Positions 26,892-35,073 of a stretch of DNA of 48,851 nucleotides are shown piece after piece. The notes beneath the pieces are model-generated. The model was not told the origin of the DNA. It was given only the letters and a program-made list of their open reading frames with translations, and did not search any database. Made by a program: the position numbers and the translations under genes. The number at the start of each line of letters is the position of its first letter. The first letter of the stretch is position 1. The DNA comes from an uncultured Cytophagales bacterium. Its GTDB lineage: Bacteria > Bacteroidota > Bacteroidia > Cytophagales > Bernardetiaceae. The stretch spans positions 1 through 48,851 of the forward strand of contig CAKZOK010000138.1 in assembly GCA_937136415.1 (NCBI GenBank). Reading direction: 5' to 3'.

Positions 26892-28235
26892 TTAAACCTT
26901 AATTCTACGCATTTTTTTGGGTTTGGAGGGCTTGTAACCCAAAATTACTAAGGCAATGGTATAAAATGGGAGTATTGGAATACGATAACGAACCAGTGTA
27001 CCAAAATTACTACTCACAATTCCGATGATTCCACTAAAAAATAGTGTAAAAACAAGACAGACCACAACCATTTGTTGAGTCTTTAGGCGAGTCAGAATGA
27101 CACCCCATTTCTGATTTTTAAATACTTGAAAGGTAAGGAATAGTAATACTAGGTTTTCTAAAGCAGCTAATAACATATTAAAATTCTTTACTTCCCACAC
27201 AAAAGGACGGAAAAGAGTTGTAAATATTCCTTTTGGATATAGCTTTAACATTCCAGTCATGGTTCCGTCCATTTGGTCAATTCCTATATCATAAGCACTA
27301 CCTTGTGCACTCATTTGATGAATCCAATCTGCTGTAATAAATGCCCTTTGTGCTACTCTGTCTAAGTCATATTCTGTTCCTTTAATAAGATTAGAAAACG
27401 CATAAAATGCCAAACCACCACCAACAATCAATAAAAAAGGAGCAAAAACAACTCTCAAAAAATTAGATTGTATTTGTTTGCTATATTGAGAATAAAACCA
27501 CCAACCACAAGCAGGAATAAAACAAAGTAAAATATATAATTTAACAACATACAAAGTGTAACAACATAGTAAAAATATAAAAATATTTATATATGTTTTT
27601 TTTCTATGAATAATGCCAAAGTGAAAAGCTGCAAAAGCAAATGTTAGAGCCGTAAATGTAATAGAATCTTTTACTACACCTGATGCCCAAAAAAAGACTG
27701 AAGGAATAAAAAAAATAGCCCACCCTATTTGTTTTTTTAATACAGGGTATATATCTGCCCAAGCACGATACATTTGCCAGCTTCCTGCAAAACTCAAAAG
27801 AGCAAAAAACAAGCAGTTGATAGTATAAGTATGAAAAGAAAGAATAGAAAATATAGACCCAATCTGACAAATAGCAAAAGAAGGTTTATCTCCATAATAG
27901 GGCATTCTATAGGCATAATAATAGGTGTGAGGAGTGCTATACTCGTCCATGCTCTGAAACATAATTTCCCAATAACTTCCTATATCATTGAAAAAAGCAT
28001 CTCTAGCTATCCCAGCACCACTAAAATAAAAAAAAGTATCACCATATCCATAAACAAACTGAAATACCAGACCAAAAAATATAGCTCCTACAATTTTTAC
28101 AGTATAACCCATAATAAAAAACTTACGCATTTCTTTATCAACAATACTGGTACGAAGAAAGTATAAAATGGAATAAATTATCAATAAATAAACAGGAGTA
28201 AGAAAAAGGTCTTGAAGAGTAATATAAAACGTCAT
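26892..28235 (-). CDS. Polytopic membrane protein, glycan polymerase/glycosyltransferase-like
   Basis: 447 residues with ten or more predicted transmembrane segments. Recognisable landmarks are GYGDTFFYF at residues 63-71 in the first periplasmic loop, IFFIPSVFFWASGVVKDS in the middle, and RYRIPILPFYTIALVILGY near the end. The arrangement (acidic residue in the first loop, aromatic PS.FFW.SG..KD helix, RYR.P.LP) resembles membrane proteins of Bacteroidota polysaccharide loci that I associate with Wzy- or GT39-like enzymes. I cannot name the family or activity. No glycan genes are nearby. Convergent with the secreted-protein gene. Confidence 0.65.
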   Translation of the reverse strand: MTFYITLQDLFLTPVYLLIIYSILYFLRTSIVDKEMRKFFIMGYTVKIVGAIFFGLVFQFVYGYGDTFFYFSGAGIARDAFFNDIGSYWEIMFQSMDEYSTPHTYYYAYRMPYYGDKPSFAICQIGSIFSILSFHTYTINCLFFALLSFAGSWQMYRAWADIYPVLKKQIGWAIFFIPSVFFWASGVVKDSITFTALTFAFAAFHFGIIHRKKTYINIFIFLLCCYTLYVVKLYILLCFIPACGWWFYSQYSKQIQSNFLRVVFAPFLLIVGGGLAFYAFSNLIKGTEYDLDRVAQRAFITADWIHQMSAQGSAYDIGIDQMDGTMTGMLKLYPKGIFTTLFRPFVWEVKNFNMLLAALENLVLLFLTFQVFKNQKWGVILTRLKTQQMVVVCLVFTLFFSGIIGIVSSNFGTLVRYRIPILPFYTIALVILGYKPSKPKKMRRIKV

Positions 28236-28446
28236 AGTTATTTTTTAAGTTATTAAAAATTATCACAATTAATTTTTCATGTGTCTTCGTTTGTGAGCAA
28301 AAAAAGACACAAAATGTTTCACACAAAAACAACCATGATAATCTTTATTCTATTCAGTATCGTTTTGATAAAATTCTAACAAAGTTAGACAAAACTTAGT
28401 TAGTCATTCTTATACATAATAAAATCAAATCTATTTTAATGATTCA

Positions 28447-29169
28447 ATGCAAACTGAAAGCAATTTTTCTCCTTTATTTTTATTAGAATCAGTTCGTTTT
28501 TTTATTCAAAATAATATTAATTTTTTTGGAAGACTTATCCTAATTATGCACTTAGCAGGTCTTTTGGGGCTGTGCTACGAGCCTACACGTTGGTTGTTTG
28601 AGAGCGCAACTCCCTTCAATCTGACCACAAGTATTGTGCTTCTTTTGTTGGCACAACGCAAATATTCACCTTCTTTTTGGCTTTTTGTGAGTATTACTTT
28701 TCTTGTTGGTTTTTTTATTGAGGTGATTGGTGTCAAAACAGAAGCTATTTTTGGTGCATATAATTATGGCAAAACACTAGGATTTAAAATCTTAGAAGTT
28801 CCTATTCTGATAGGAATAAATTGGGTCATGATTACCTTTATTGTTAATTATTTTATTTCTACGTACTTCAATTTTCTCATTCTTAATTCTAAAATAACTC
28901 TATTTTTTAAATCTATTTTTGCTGCTTTATTGATGGTAATGATAGATTATTTGATAGAACCTGTCGCAATTATTCACGATTTTTGGAGCTGGGAAAACAA
29001 TCATATTCCTCTTCAAAATTATATAGGTTGGTTTTTGGTAGCATTGCCTTTGTGTATGCTTTTTCAATATTCCAAATTTGAAAAACTAAATAAATTCGCC
29101 TACTTTTTATTGATGGCACAGCTTCTCTTTTTTGGTGGATACAATTTATTGATGCGTTTTTTTATATAA
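28447..29169 (+). CDS. Carotenoid biosynthesis protein, CruF-like (DUF422)
   Basis: 240 residues and about seven transmembrane helices. The signature stretch is GFFIEVIGVKTEAIFGAYNYG then TLGFKILEVPILIGINWVM, followed by DYLIEPVAIIHDFWSWENNHIPLQNYIGWFL. These match the DUF422/CruF family. CruF adds water across the 1',2' double bond of gamma-carotene or related carotenes, giving 1'-hydroxy carotenoids such as saproxanthin or flexixanthin in Cytophagales. No other carotenoid gene is adjacent. The stop is 4 bases from the stop of the convergent transferase gene. Confidence 0.88.
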   Translation: MQTESNFSPLFLLESVRFFIQNNINFFGRLILIMHLAGLLGLCYEPTRWLFESATPFNLTTSIVLLLLAQRKYSPSFWLFVSITFLVGFFIEVIGVKTEAIFGAYNYGKTLGFKILEVPILIGINWVMITFIVNYFISTYFNFLILNSKITLFFKSIFAALLMVMIDYLIEPVAIIHDFWSWENNHIPLQNYIGWFLVALPLCMLFQYSKFEKLNKFAYFLLMAQLLFFGGYNLLMRFFI

Positions 29170-29173
29170 AAAA

Positions 29174-30223
29174 CTACAAAGCTATTTGATAAACAAAGTG
29201 AGAAAAAACCTTTGCACCAAACTCTTCTTTCCACTTAAAAAGTCCTTCATTAATCGAATTATTATCTCTAATTTCATTTGTATTTCTCAAATCACTCACT
29301 CCCAAACTCAAATATTCAAAACCTTTGGAAGGCGTACTTTTATTAAAAAAAACAGAATGATTTTCTACTAAATAATTAATCAAAAAGTCTAAGGCATTTG
29401 TTTCTTTTCCCTTTTTTGTAGCTGCTAGATATTGTAAATGAATAGTTGATTGATAAATAAAAACTACACTGCAAGCAATAATATCATTTTTCGAATTTTT
29501 TACGATAAGAAAATGAATGTTTTGAGAAAATTTGTCGTGCAATAACTGAATTTCAATAGCCGAATGAACAGGCAAAAGATTATGCCGACATCTTAAATTC
29601 TGTTCTATTATTTTCCAAAAATCAGTTGCTATTTTTATTTTTTCTATTTCTAAATTTGCTTGAGAGGCTTTTTTGAGATTTCGTTTTTTACGCTTCGAAT
29701 AATTTTGATACGTTGTGTTTTGATAATCTGTTTTGCTGGTTGGCAAATCAATGACACAGTTTGCCTCTACTCTCAAAATAGTACTTTCTAACAAATTATC
29801 ATTCAAAATTCTGTGAATAGCTTCATTTTTATCCATCAAAAAAAAAGAAGGTATTGGTTTTATAATCAAGTATTTAAAGTTGTATTTTTCTAAGAAGTGA
29901 AGACAATCTAAAACGCATTTTCGTTTCTCCAAAAAACTTAGTTTATCTTTAAAAACAAAGCCTCCAAAGGTTAGTCCTTTATGGGAAAAAATATTTTTTT
30001 CCTCTCCAATTTTTTCCTCTTCAATTTTTTCAAAACAAGCTGGCAAAACACAAATTAATTCATTTTTTTGATTATAAATCAGTAATGAAAAATCTTCAAA
30101 GCGTTCTTTATGATAGAATAAATAATCTGTTTCGAAAAAAAAATGACCTTCAGAATTATTTTTTATAAATACATTCCATGCTGTTTTGTTTTTTGTAAAT
30201 TCAAATTTTTTGATAGAATACAT
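29174..30223 (-). CDS. FemAB/GNAT-like acyltransferase
   Basis: 349 residues without signal or membrane segments. It starts with WNVFIKNNSEGHFFFETDYLFYHKERFEDFSLLIY, continues with VLPACFEK and LTFGGFVF, and has a basic KRKKRNLKKA stretch. The second half carries LIVKNSKNDIIACSVVFIYQSTIHLQYLAATKKGKETNALDFL, the acetyl-CoA or aminoacyl-tRNA acyltransferase fold of Acetyltransf_6/FemAB proteins. The substrate is unknown. It starts 15 bases after the stop of the type ISP-like gene, so the two are probably co-transcribed. Confidence 0.75.
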   Translation of the reverse strand: MYSIKKFEFTKNKTAWNVFIKNNSEGHFFFETDYLFYHKERFEDFSLLIYNQKNELICVLPACFEKIEEEKIGEEKNIFSHKGLTFGGFVFKDKLSFLEKRKCVLDCLHFLEKYNFKYLIIKPIPSFFLMDKNEAIHRILNDNLLESTILRVEANCVIDLPTSKTDYQNTTYQNYSKRKKRNLKKASQANLEIEKIKIATDFWKIIEQNLRCRHNLLPVHSAIEIQLLHDKFSQNIHFLIVKNSKNDIIACSVVFIYQSTIHLQYLAATKKGKETNALDFLINYLVENHSVFFNKSTPSKGFEYLSLGVSDLRNTNEIRDNNSINEGLFKWKEEFGAKVFSHFVYQIAL

Positions 30224-30238
30224 TTTTAGTTGTATTTA

Positions 30239-32941
30239 TTACTCTTCCATTTTTTTCAAAATCTCAACAGTTTCGACACTCACTCTGCATACTTTTCTCA
30301 AGAGTTCGATGAGTCTTTCTTTCTGATTATCAAAAGAATAGGTCGTAAAAATTCCTGCTTCTACAGCTTTTTTGACTGTTTTATCCCTTATTTTGCGCTC
30401 ACTATGATGTTCCAAAACCCATTCTAAAGCACTTCTAACTCCCAAACGATACTGCCACGCTTCTTCTGGAATATTTTTTAGATAAGTTTTTTCATCAATC
30501 CAAACCAAACTACGAACCCTATCAGCTTTCAAGATTGGTTTCTTTTTATTTTTAGGTTTATTGTCTGGTTTGTCTTCCTCATTATTGTCTTCTTTCTCTT
30601 CTCTTTCTAATGGATAAATAGTAATATCTTCATAATTGAGATGCAAATTTAAAAGTTTTTCGCCCCATGTTGCCCATTTCCAAAAATCTTCATACATCGG
30701 GATTCTGGGCAAATCAGTATGTAATATTTTTTCATATTTTCTGCGATATTCTGGAGAATGTAAGACAGCATAAATGTAAGCAAAAATAGTATCTTTGGTC
30801 AGTGTTCGGGCTTCCACTTGATTGTCTTTCATAGACTGCAAATTTTTCTTTAATTCTTTAAAGTTTTTGGCTTTAAATTTTACAGCTTTCGAAGAATAAT
30901 GATGACGGAATTGCTCCAATGCCCAATCTGTAATATTGTCTTTAAAAGTATTACTTTTCTCATCAAAAAAGTATTTTGCAAAAGTATGTGTCGCTCTTGC
31001 ACCATATCCATTATCAGGAATAAAATTGGTTGCATGAACTACCAAAGGAACTTGTTTGTGAACCGTAACACAAATAGTTGGGTTTGGAGTTTGTTCTTTT
31101 TGAAGTGGAAAAAAACGAAATTGTTGATACGGACGGTGCGTAATTACCTCATCAAGATATACAAATTGTTTGACAAAAGGACGATAAGATGCTTCTCTAA
31201 TCTTAAAAAAATTATAATTTGTTTCTGTATTCCTTTTTAGGCTTTGCATCAATTCTGCATTCCATTTTATTTTTGTAGTATCTACTGGATTAGTTGTACT
31301 TTTTATACCCAAAAAATTAGGTAGCGATTCATTTTGTTCGGATTTATGCCATTTTAAACGCTCCTCTTCATATTTTTGACTAAAATAACTTGCTTTTTTT
31401 TCTAAATTATTTTTATCAAAATCATATACCCACTCATCTCTAGCTGTCAGAAGTGCAGGAGAAGCCCATTTGAAAAGAGCTGTTTCTTCTTCTGTAAATT
31501 TTGCAGTTTGGGTAATTTTGTGAGAAAGAGGCATAAAACCTAAAAAATCATCTTCTGGAAGTGCAATCCAATAATTTACAGCTTGACTTACTTTTTTGAA
31601 AGATAAATTTTGAAATTGTGTTCTTGATAATGCTTCTCCAAAAGCCTTTAAAGATTTATAATTTTTGGAAGGTTTCCAATAATAAACAGGGCATTGAGAA
31701 CGCAAATGTGCCAAACGAAAACCATTCGAATCATTATTTTTATTCTTTCTAACCAAAAAAAGTAAGGTAGATTCGTTTTCTTTTATATTAAAATCTTTTG
31801 TAGTGTCTTTTGCATTTTTGGGTAGCTCTGTTTTTTCTTCTATACTATTTGTTGGGTTTTCTTTTCCTGCATTTTTATACTCCAAATCCATCACATAAAT
31901 ACTGTCAAATTCGGACTGAACTCGCCTCCTAAAGCCCTCATAAGTAGGCGCATGCAAGACAATCGAAGGTAGCCAAACAGCAATAACTCCTTTGTCAGTA
32001 AGCCTATCAGTTGCCCAACGAACAAAGCGCAAAGGCACAGGAGAAAAAATATTTTTTTCATAAATTGGTGCGTAGGCTGCCGTAACACGGTTGTCAATGG
32101 CTGCAAACTCGGTTTCTTCTGTATTTTTATTTTTTTCTGAACCAATAAATTGATGCGACTGACTTGTCTTGAAAGAATTTCCGACAATGATATGATACAT
32201 AGAATCTATCGAACGATAAAAGTGATGTGCTTCACTTTGCTGCGAACCAAAAAGTAAAGTTTGTTTGGGAACATTGACAAAATAAGCTGCATTTGCCCAA
32301 AAAATAGATTGTGTATTGCCATTATTGTTTCGATTATCTAGGTTTATTTTCCATAAATAATACGACCAAATAGAAAGTGTACAGGTATAAGATTGCCCAA
32401 CAGAAGGTTGAATATCTTGAAAAAAAGTACCTTGATATAACGAAGGAGCTTCAAGGTTAGCAATCGATTGTTGAATAAAATTTGTAAACTCTAAAGGAGC
32501 AACTCCCACTTCAAATTTGCGCTGCCAGTAAGCACTAATTTTTTCCTTTTCAGCTTTAGACAAATGAACAGAAACTTCTTTTAATGATAAGCAGTATTTT
32601 TTCCATTGCTCTAAAAAACCATTCTTAAAAAAAACAGAAAATACATCTAGTTTTTGAAAAACAGTATCCTTTTTGATAAAAAAAATATTTTCGGAAGGAA
32701 TAGAAATATCTGTAAAAAATAAATTTTCTAGCAAAGGAAATATAATTTGATGCGATAAAATTGCTGTTTTGAGCAAGTTTTCATTGGGCAAACTATGAAA
32801 TTGAGAGGCAAAAGTACCCAAAGAACGATAAGCAACACTCTTACGAACATTGTTTTTGTCAAACTCTGTTTCTAAAGAGGCTATCAAATTATTGACAGCA
32901 AAAAACTTAGGGACTGTTATATTTTTATTCTCAAAAATCAT
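30239..32941 (-). CDS. Type ISP restriction-modification-like protein with degenerate methyltransferase motifs
   Basis: 900 residues. The C-terminus (about 716-900) has the type ISP (LlaBIII-like) specificity signature: IFAYIYAVLHSPEYRRKYE, LPRIP and YRLGVRSALEWVLEHH. The middle aligns with the gamma-class N6-adenine methyltransferase: RFVRWATDRLTDKGVIAVW (about 305-323) and GFRRRVQSEFDSIYVMDL (336-353). The catalytic parts are destroyed. The expected NPPY motif reads GNSFK (254-258), the SAM site expected as DPacGTGTF reads QPSVGQSYT (178-186), and the usual YYTP is VAPL near 147. There is no N-terminal Mrr nuclease or helicase. The 2.7-kb frame is intact, so it is unlikely to be fresh debris. 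I infer a non-catalytic DNA-binding protein. No partner nuclease is in the window. Confidence 0.8.
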   Translation of the reverse strand: MIFENKNITVPKFFAVNNLIASLETEFDKNNVRKSVAYRSLGTFASQFHSLPNENLLKTAILSHQIIFPLLENLFFTDISIPSENIFFIKKDTVFQKLDVFSVFFKNGFLEQWKKYCLSLKEVSVHLSKAEKEKISAYWQRKFEVGVAPLEFTNFIQQSIANLEAPSLYQGTFFQDIQPSVGQSYTCTLSIWSYYLWKINLDNRNNNGNTQSIFWANAAYFVNVPKQTLLFGSQQSEAHHFYRSIDSMYHIIVGNSFKTSQSHQFIGSEKNKNTEETEFAAIDNRVTAAYAPIYEKNIFSPVPLRFVRWATDRLTDKGVIAVWLPSIVLHAPTYEGFRRRVQSEFDSIYVMDLEYKNAGKENPTNSIEEKTELPKNAKDTTKDFNIKENESTLLFLVRKNKNNDSNGFRLAHLRSQCPVYYWKPSKNYKSLKAFGEALSRTQFQNLSFKKVSQAVNYWIALPEDDFLGFMPLSHKITQTAKFTEEETALFKWASPALLTARDEWVYDFDKNNLEKKASYFSQKYEEERLKWHKSEQNESLPNFLGIKSTTNPVDTTKIKWNAELMQSLKRNTETNYNFFKIREASYRPFVKQFVYLDEVITHRPYQQFRFFPLQKEQTPNPTICVTVHKQVPLVVHATNFIPDNGYGARATHTFAKYFFDEKSNTFKDNITDWALEQFRHHYSSKAVKFKAKNFKELKKNLQSMKDNQVEARTLTKDTIFAYIYAVLHSPEYRRKYEKILHTDLPRIPMYEDFWKWATWGEKLLNLHLNYEDITIYPLEREEKEDNNEEDKPDNKPKNKKKPILKADRVRSLVWIDEKTYLKNIPEEAWQYRLGVRSALEWVLEHHSERKIRDKTVKKAVEAGIFTTYSFDNQKERLIELLRKVCRVSVETVEILKKMEE

Positions 32942-33067
32942 TAAAAAAATATTCCTTTAATTCTATCTTACCTTGGATTGAAATTGTAATAACAAAACTA
33001 CAAAATAGTTCTCTATTTTTTATGGATTTTATGCTTTCTTTATCGAAGAGCGTAATTTTTTATGTGA

Positions 33068-34939
33068 TTATTTTTTTATTGCATCATAAATTACCTGTTG
33101 TATTCTTGTTCTGGTATTCAAATTCATCAACATTTTACTATTTCGTGTTGGATAAACTCTATTTGATAAAAAAATAAAAATCATTTCTGTTGCAGGATCA
33201 ACCCAAACCATCGTACCCGTAAACCCAAAATGCCCATAACTAAGTGCAGAGGCATCTTTTGCCGTATTTCCATTCATACGCCACTCCAAAAGAGGTTTGT
33301 CAAATCCTAGTCCTCTTCGGTTTCCTTGCTCACAAAACTGACATTTTGTAAATTCTGAAAGTGTAGTAGGCTTCAAAAAAGTAGTTTCTCCATAACTTCC
33401 ACCATTCAAAAACATTTGCAAAATTTTGGCGACATCGTTAGCATTTCCAAAAAGCCCTGCATGCCCTGAAACTCCCCCACGCATCGCAGCAGCTTCATCA
33501 TGAACTCTACCCCAAACTAATTCATTTCTGAACAATGAATCTCTTTCTGTCGGAACAATTCTATTTCTTGAAAATTTTTCTAAAGGCTTAAAAGTAAGCG
33601 TAGGAGCAGATAAAGGCTTATAAAAATGAGTTTGAAGGAAATTACTAAACTCTTCGTAGGTTTGTTTTTCGATAATTTCGGGAGCTAAAATAAAACCCAA
33701 ATCACTATATTTATATCTTTTTGAAGATAATAATCTTGAAGCTGCAATGATTTGAAGCATGTTTTCTTTGTAATAATCTGTTTTGATAAAAAGATTATTT
33801 GATAATTGTGTTTCAAACCCTTTTTCTTTTTTCTTTCTAAAAATATTTTTAGGATAAACTTTGTGATTTCGTGTTTCTTTATGTCCAAAATCAATAAAAG
33901 GAGTGAGTTGTGCTTGATGTGTCAGAATATCTTTTAGTTGTAATGTATCCTTATTTGTTCCTTCAAAAAAGGGCAAAAAATATGATAAAGTAGAATCTAA
34001 AGGCAGACGATTTTGGTCATAAATAGACATATAAGCAGCCGTTGAGGCCAATATTTTGGTAACAGAAGCCAAATCATAAATATCATTTTTTTGTGCTTTT
34101 TGAGTCGAATCGTAGGTATGAAAACCGAACGCTTTTTGATAAATAACATTGCCTTTTACAGCCACCAAAACCTGTGCGCTGGGCATTGCCTTTAGATTCA
34201 TTGCTTCCAAAACTAGTGTATCGATAAGCTGCAAATCTTCTGAATTTATGCCTGCATCTTCTGGAATAGTGTATTTTAATCTATTTTTTTCTGTAAAAAG
34301 TCCTGTTCCATCTTCAAAATTTGGTAAAATATCATCTTTTAAAACACCACCAGCAGCCATTCCACCACAAAGAAGTTGAGCTGATAACTCTTCGGAAATA
34401 GAGTTATGAATAGGAGAAAAAAGAATTGCATTAGTTTGTAAAAGTTCGTTTTGATTTTTTTCTATAAAATTTCTATTTTCAAAAACAACAATAGAAATAG
34501 GCTTTGAAGAAGCAAAAATAGCAATCTGACGAGCTATAAAGTTAGAAATAGAATCTTTTTGATTATCTTTTCCTATCAGAAAAATAATTTCATCAAAATT
34601 GTTTAGGCTCTGAAAATCGGCAGCCAGTTTGAGAGAATCTTGTGAAGGAATAATATGAAGATTTGTAAAATCGGCGTATAAATTTATAGTTGATTCAAAA
34701 ATAGAAAATCGATTTTGTGAAATATCTACAACAGCTTTTCTGTCCTTTGAAAGATTTTGAAGAGGAATATAATTATTTTTATTGTGAAGCAATACCAAAC
34801 TAGACTCTATTAATTTTCGCTTTTGAAAAATTGTTTTGGGAGTATTCCAATCTTTCCACCAACTCACACAACCTCCAAACGAAAAAATAAGAAAGAGTAA
34901 TAAAGAAAAAAGAATGGTATTTTTTGTAGATTTTTTCAT
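33068..34939 (-). CDS. Lipoprotein: GH3 C-terminal half fused to serine beta-lactamase-fold hydrolase
   Basis: 623 residues. Lipobox SFGGC with Cys24. Residues about 40-225 (ESSLVLLHNKNNYIPLQNL ... LLCGGMAAGGVL) look like the C-terminal domain of a family 3 glycoside hydrolase. From about 240 a class C beta-lactamase/PBP4-type hydrolase follows: SVTK at 292-295, YSD at 411-413, and GHFGFTGT near 565. The closest layout I know is the Bacteroidota fusion of NagZ-like GH3 with a beta-lactamase-fold domain, about 1000 residues long. Here the catalytic GH3 TIM barrel is missing. The serine hydrolase should be active; the target, perhaps a cell-wall amide or D-amino ester, is unknown. It starts 134 bases after the RND gene stop. 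Confidence 0.85.
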   Translation of the reverse strand: MKKSTKNTILFSLLLFLIFSFGGCVSWWKDWNTPKTIFQKRKLIESSLVLLHNKNNYIPLQNLSKDRKAVVDISQNRFSIFESTINLYADFTNLHIIPSQDSLKLAADFQSLNNFDEIIFLIGKDNQKDSISNFIARQIAIFASSKPISIVVFENRNFIEKNQNELLQTNAILFSPIHNSISEELSAQLLCGGMAAGGVLKDDILPNFEDGTGLFTEKNRLKYTIPEDAGINSEDLQLIDTLVLEAMNLKAMPSAQVLVAVKGNVIYQKAFGFHTYDSTQKAQKNDIYDLASVTKILASTAAYMSIYDQNRLPLDSTLSYFLPFFEGTNKDTLQLKDILTHQAQLTPFIDFGHKETRNHKVYPKNIFRKKKEKGFETQLSNNLFIKTDYYKENMLQIIAASRLLSSKRYKYSDLGFILAPEIIEKQTYEEFSNFLQTHFYKPLSAPTLTFKPLEKFSRNRIVPTERDSLFRNELVWGRVHDEAAAMRGGVSGHAGLFGNANDVAKILQMFLNGGSYGETTFLKPTTLSEFTKCQFCEQGNRRGLGFDKPLLEWRMNGNTAKDASALSYGHFGFTGTMVWVDPATEMIFIFLSNRVYPTRNSKMLMNLNTRTRIQQVIYDAIKK

Positions 34940-35073
34940 AGATAATTTTTGCTTTTGTGAAAAATAAGTAATTTAGTAAGAAAAAGCTATTTTGACAAAA
35001 GTAATTATCTAATTAGATGCGAATTAAGAAATCAAAATTTCTTGAAACAAACAAGGAGAGTTTTTAATCTAAG

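Noticed and set aside
26460..28166. Open frames of 60-130 codons opposite the secreted-protein and polytopic membrane genes
   Set aside because: They lie antisense to well-supported genes, have atypical composition and no recognisable domain.
30239..34939. A multi-gene phage defence island around the type ISP-like gene
   Set aside because: Neighbours are a GNAT-like transferase, a cell-wall-type hydrolase and efflux pumps; no nuclease, helicase or other defence gene is present.
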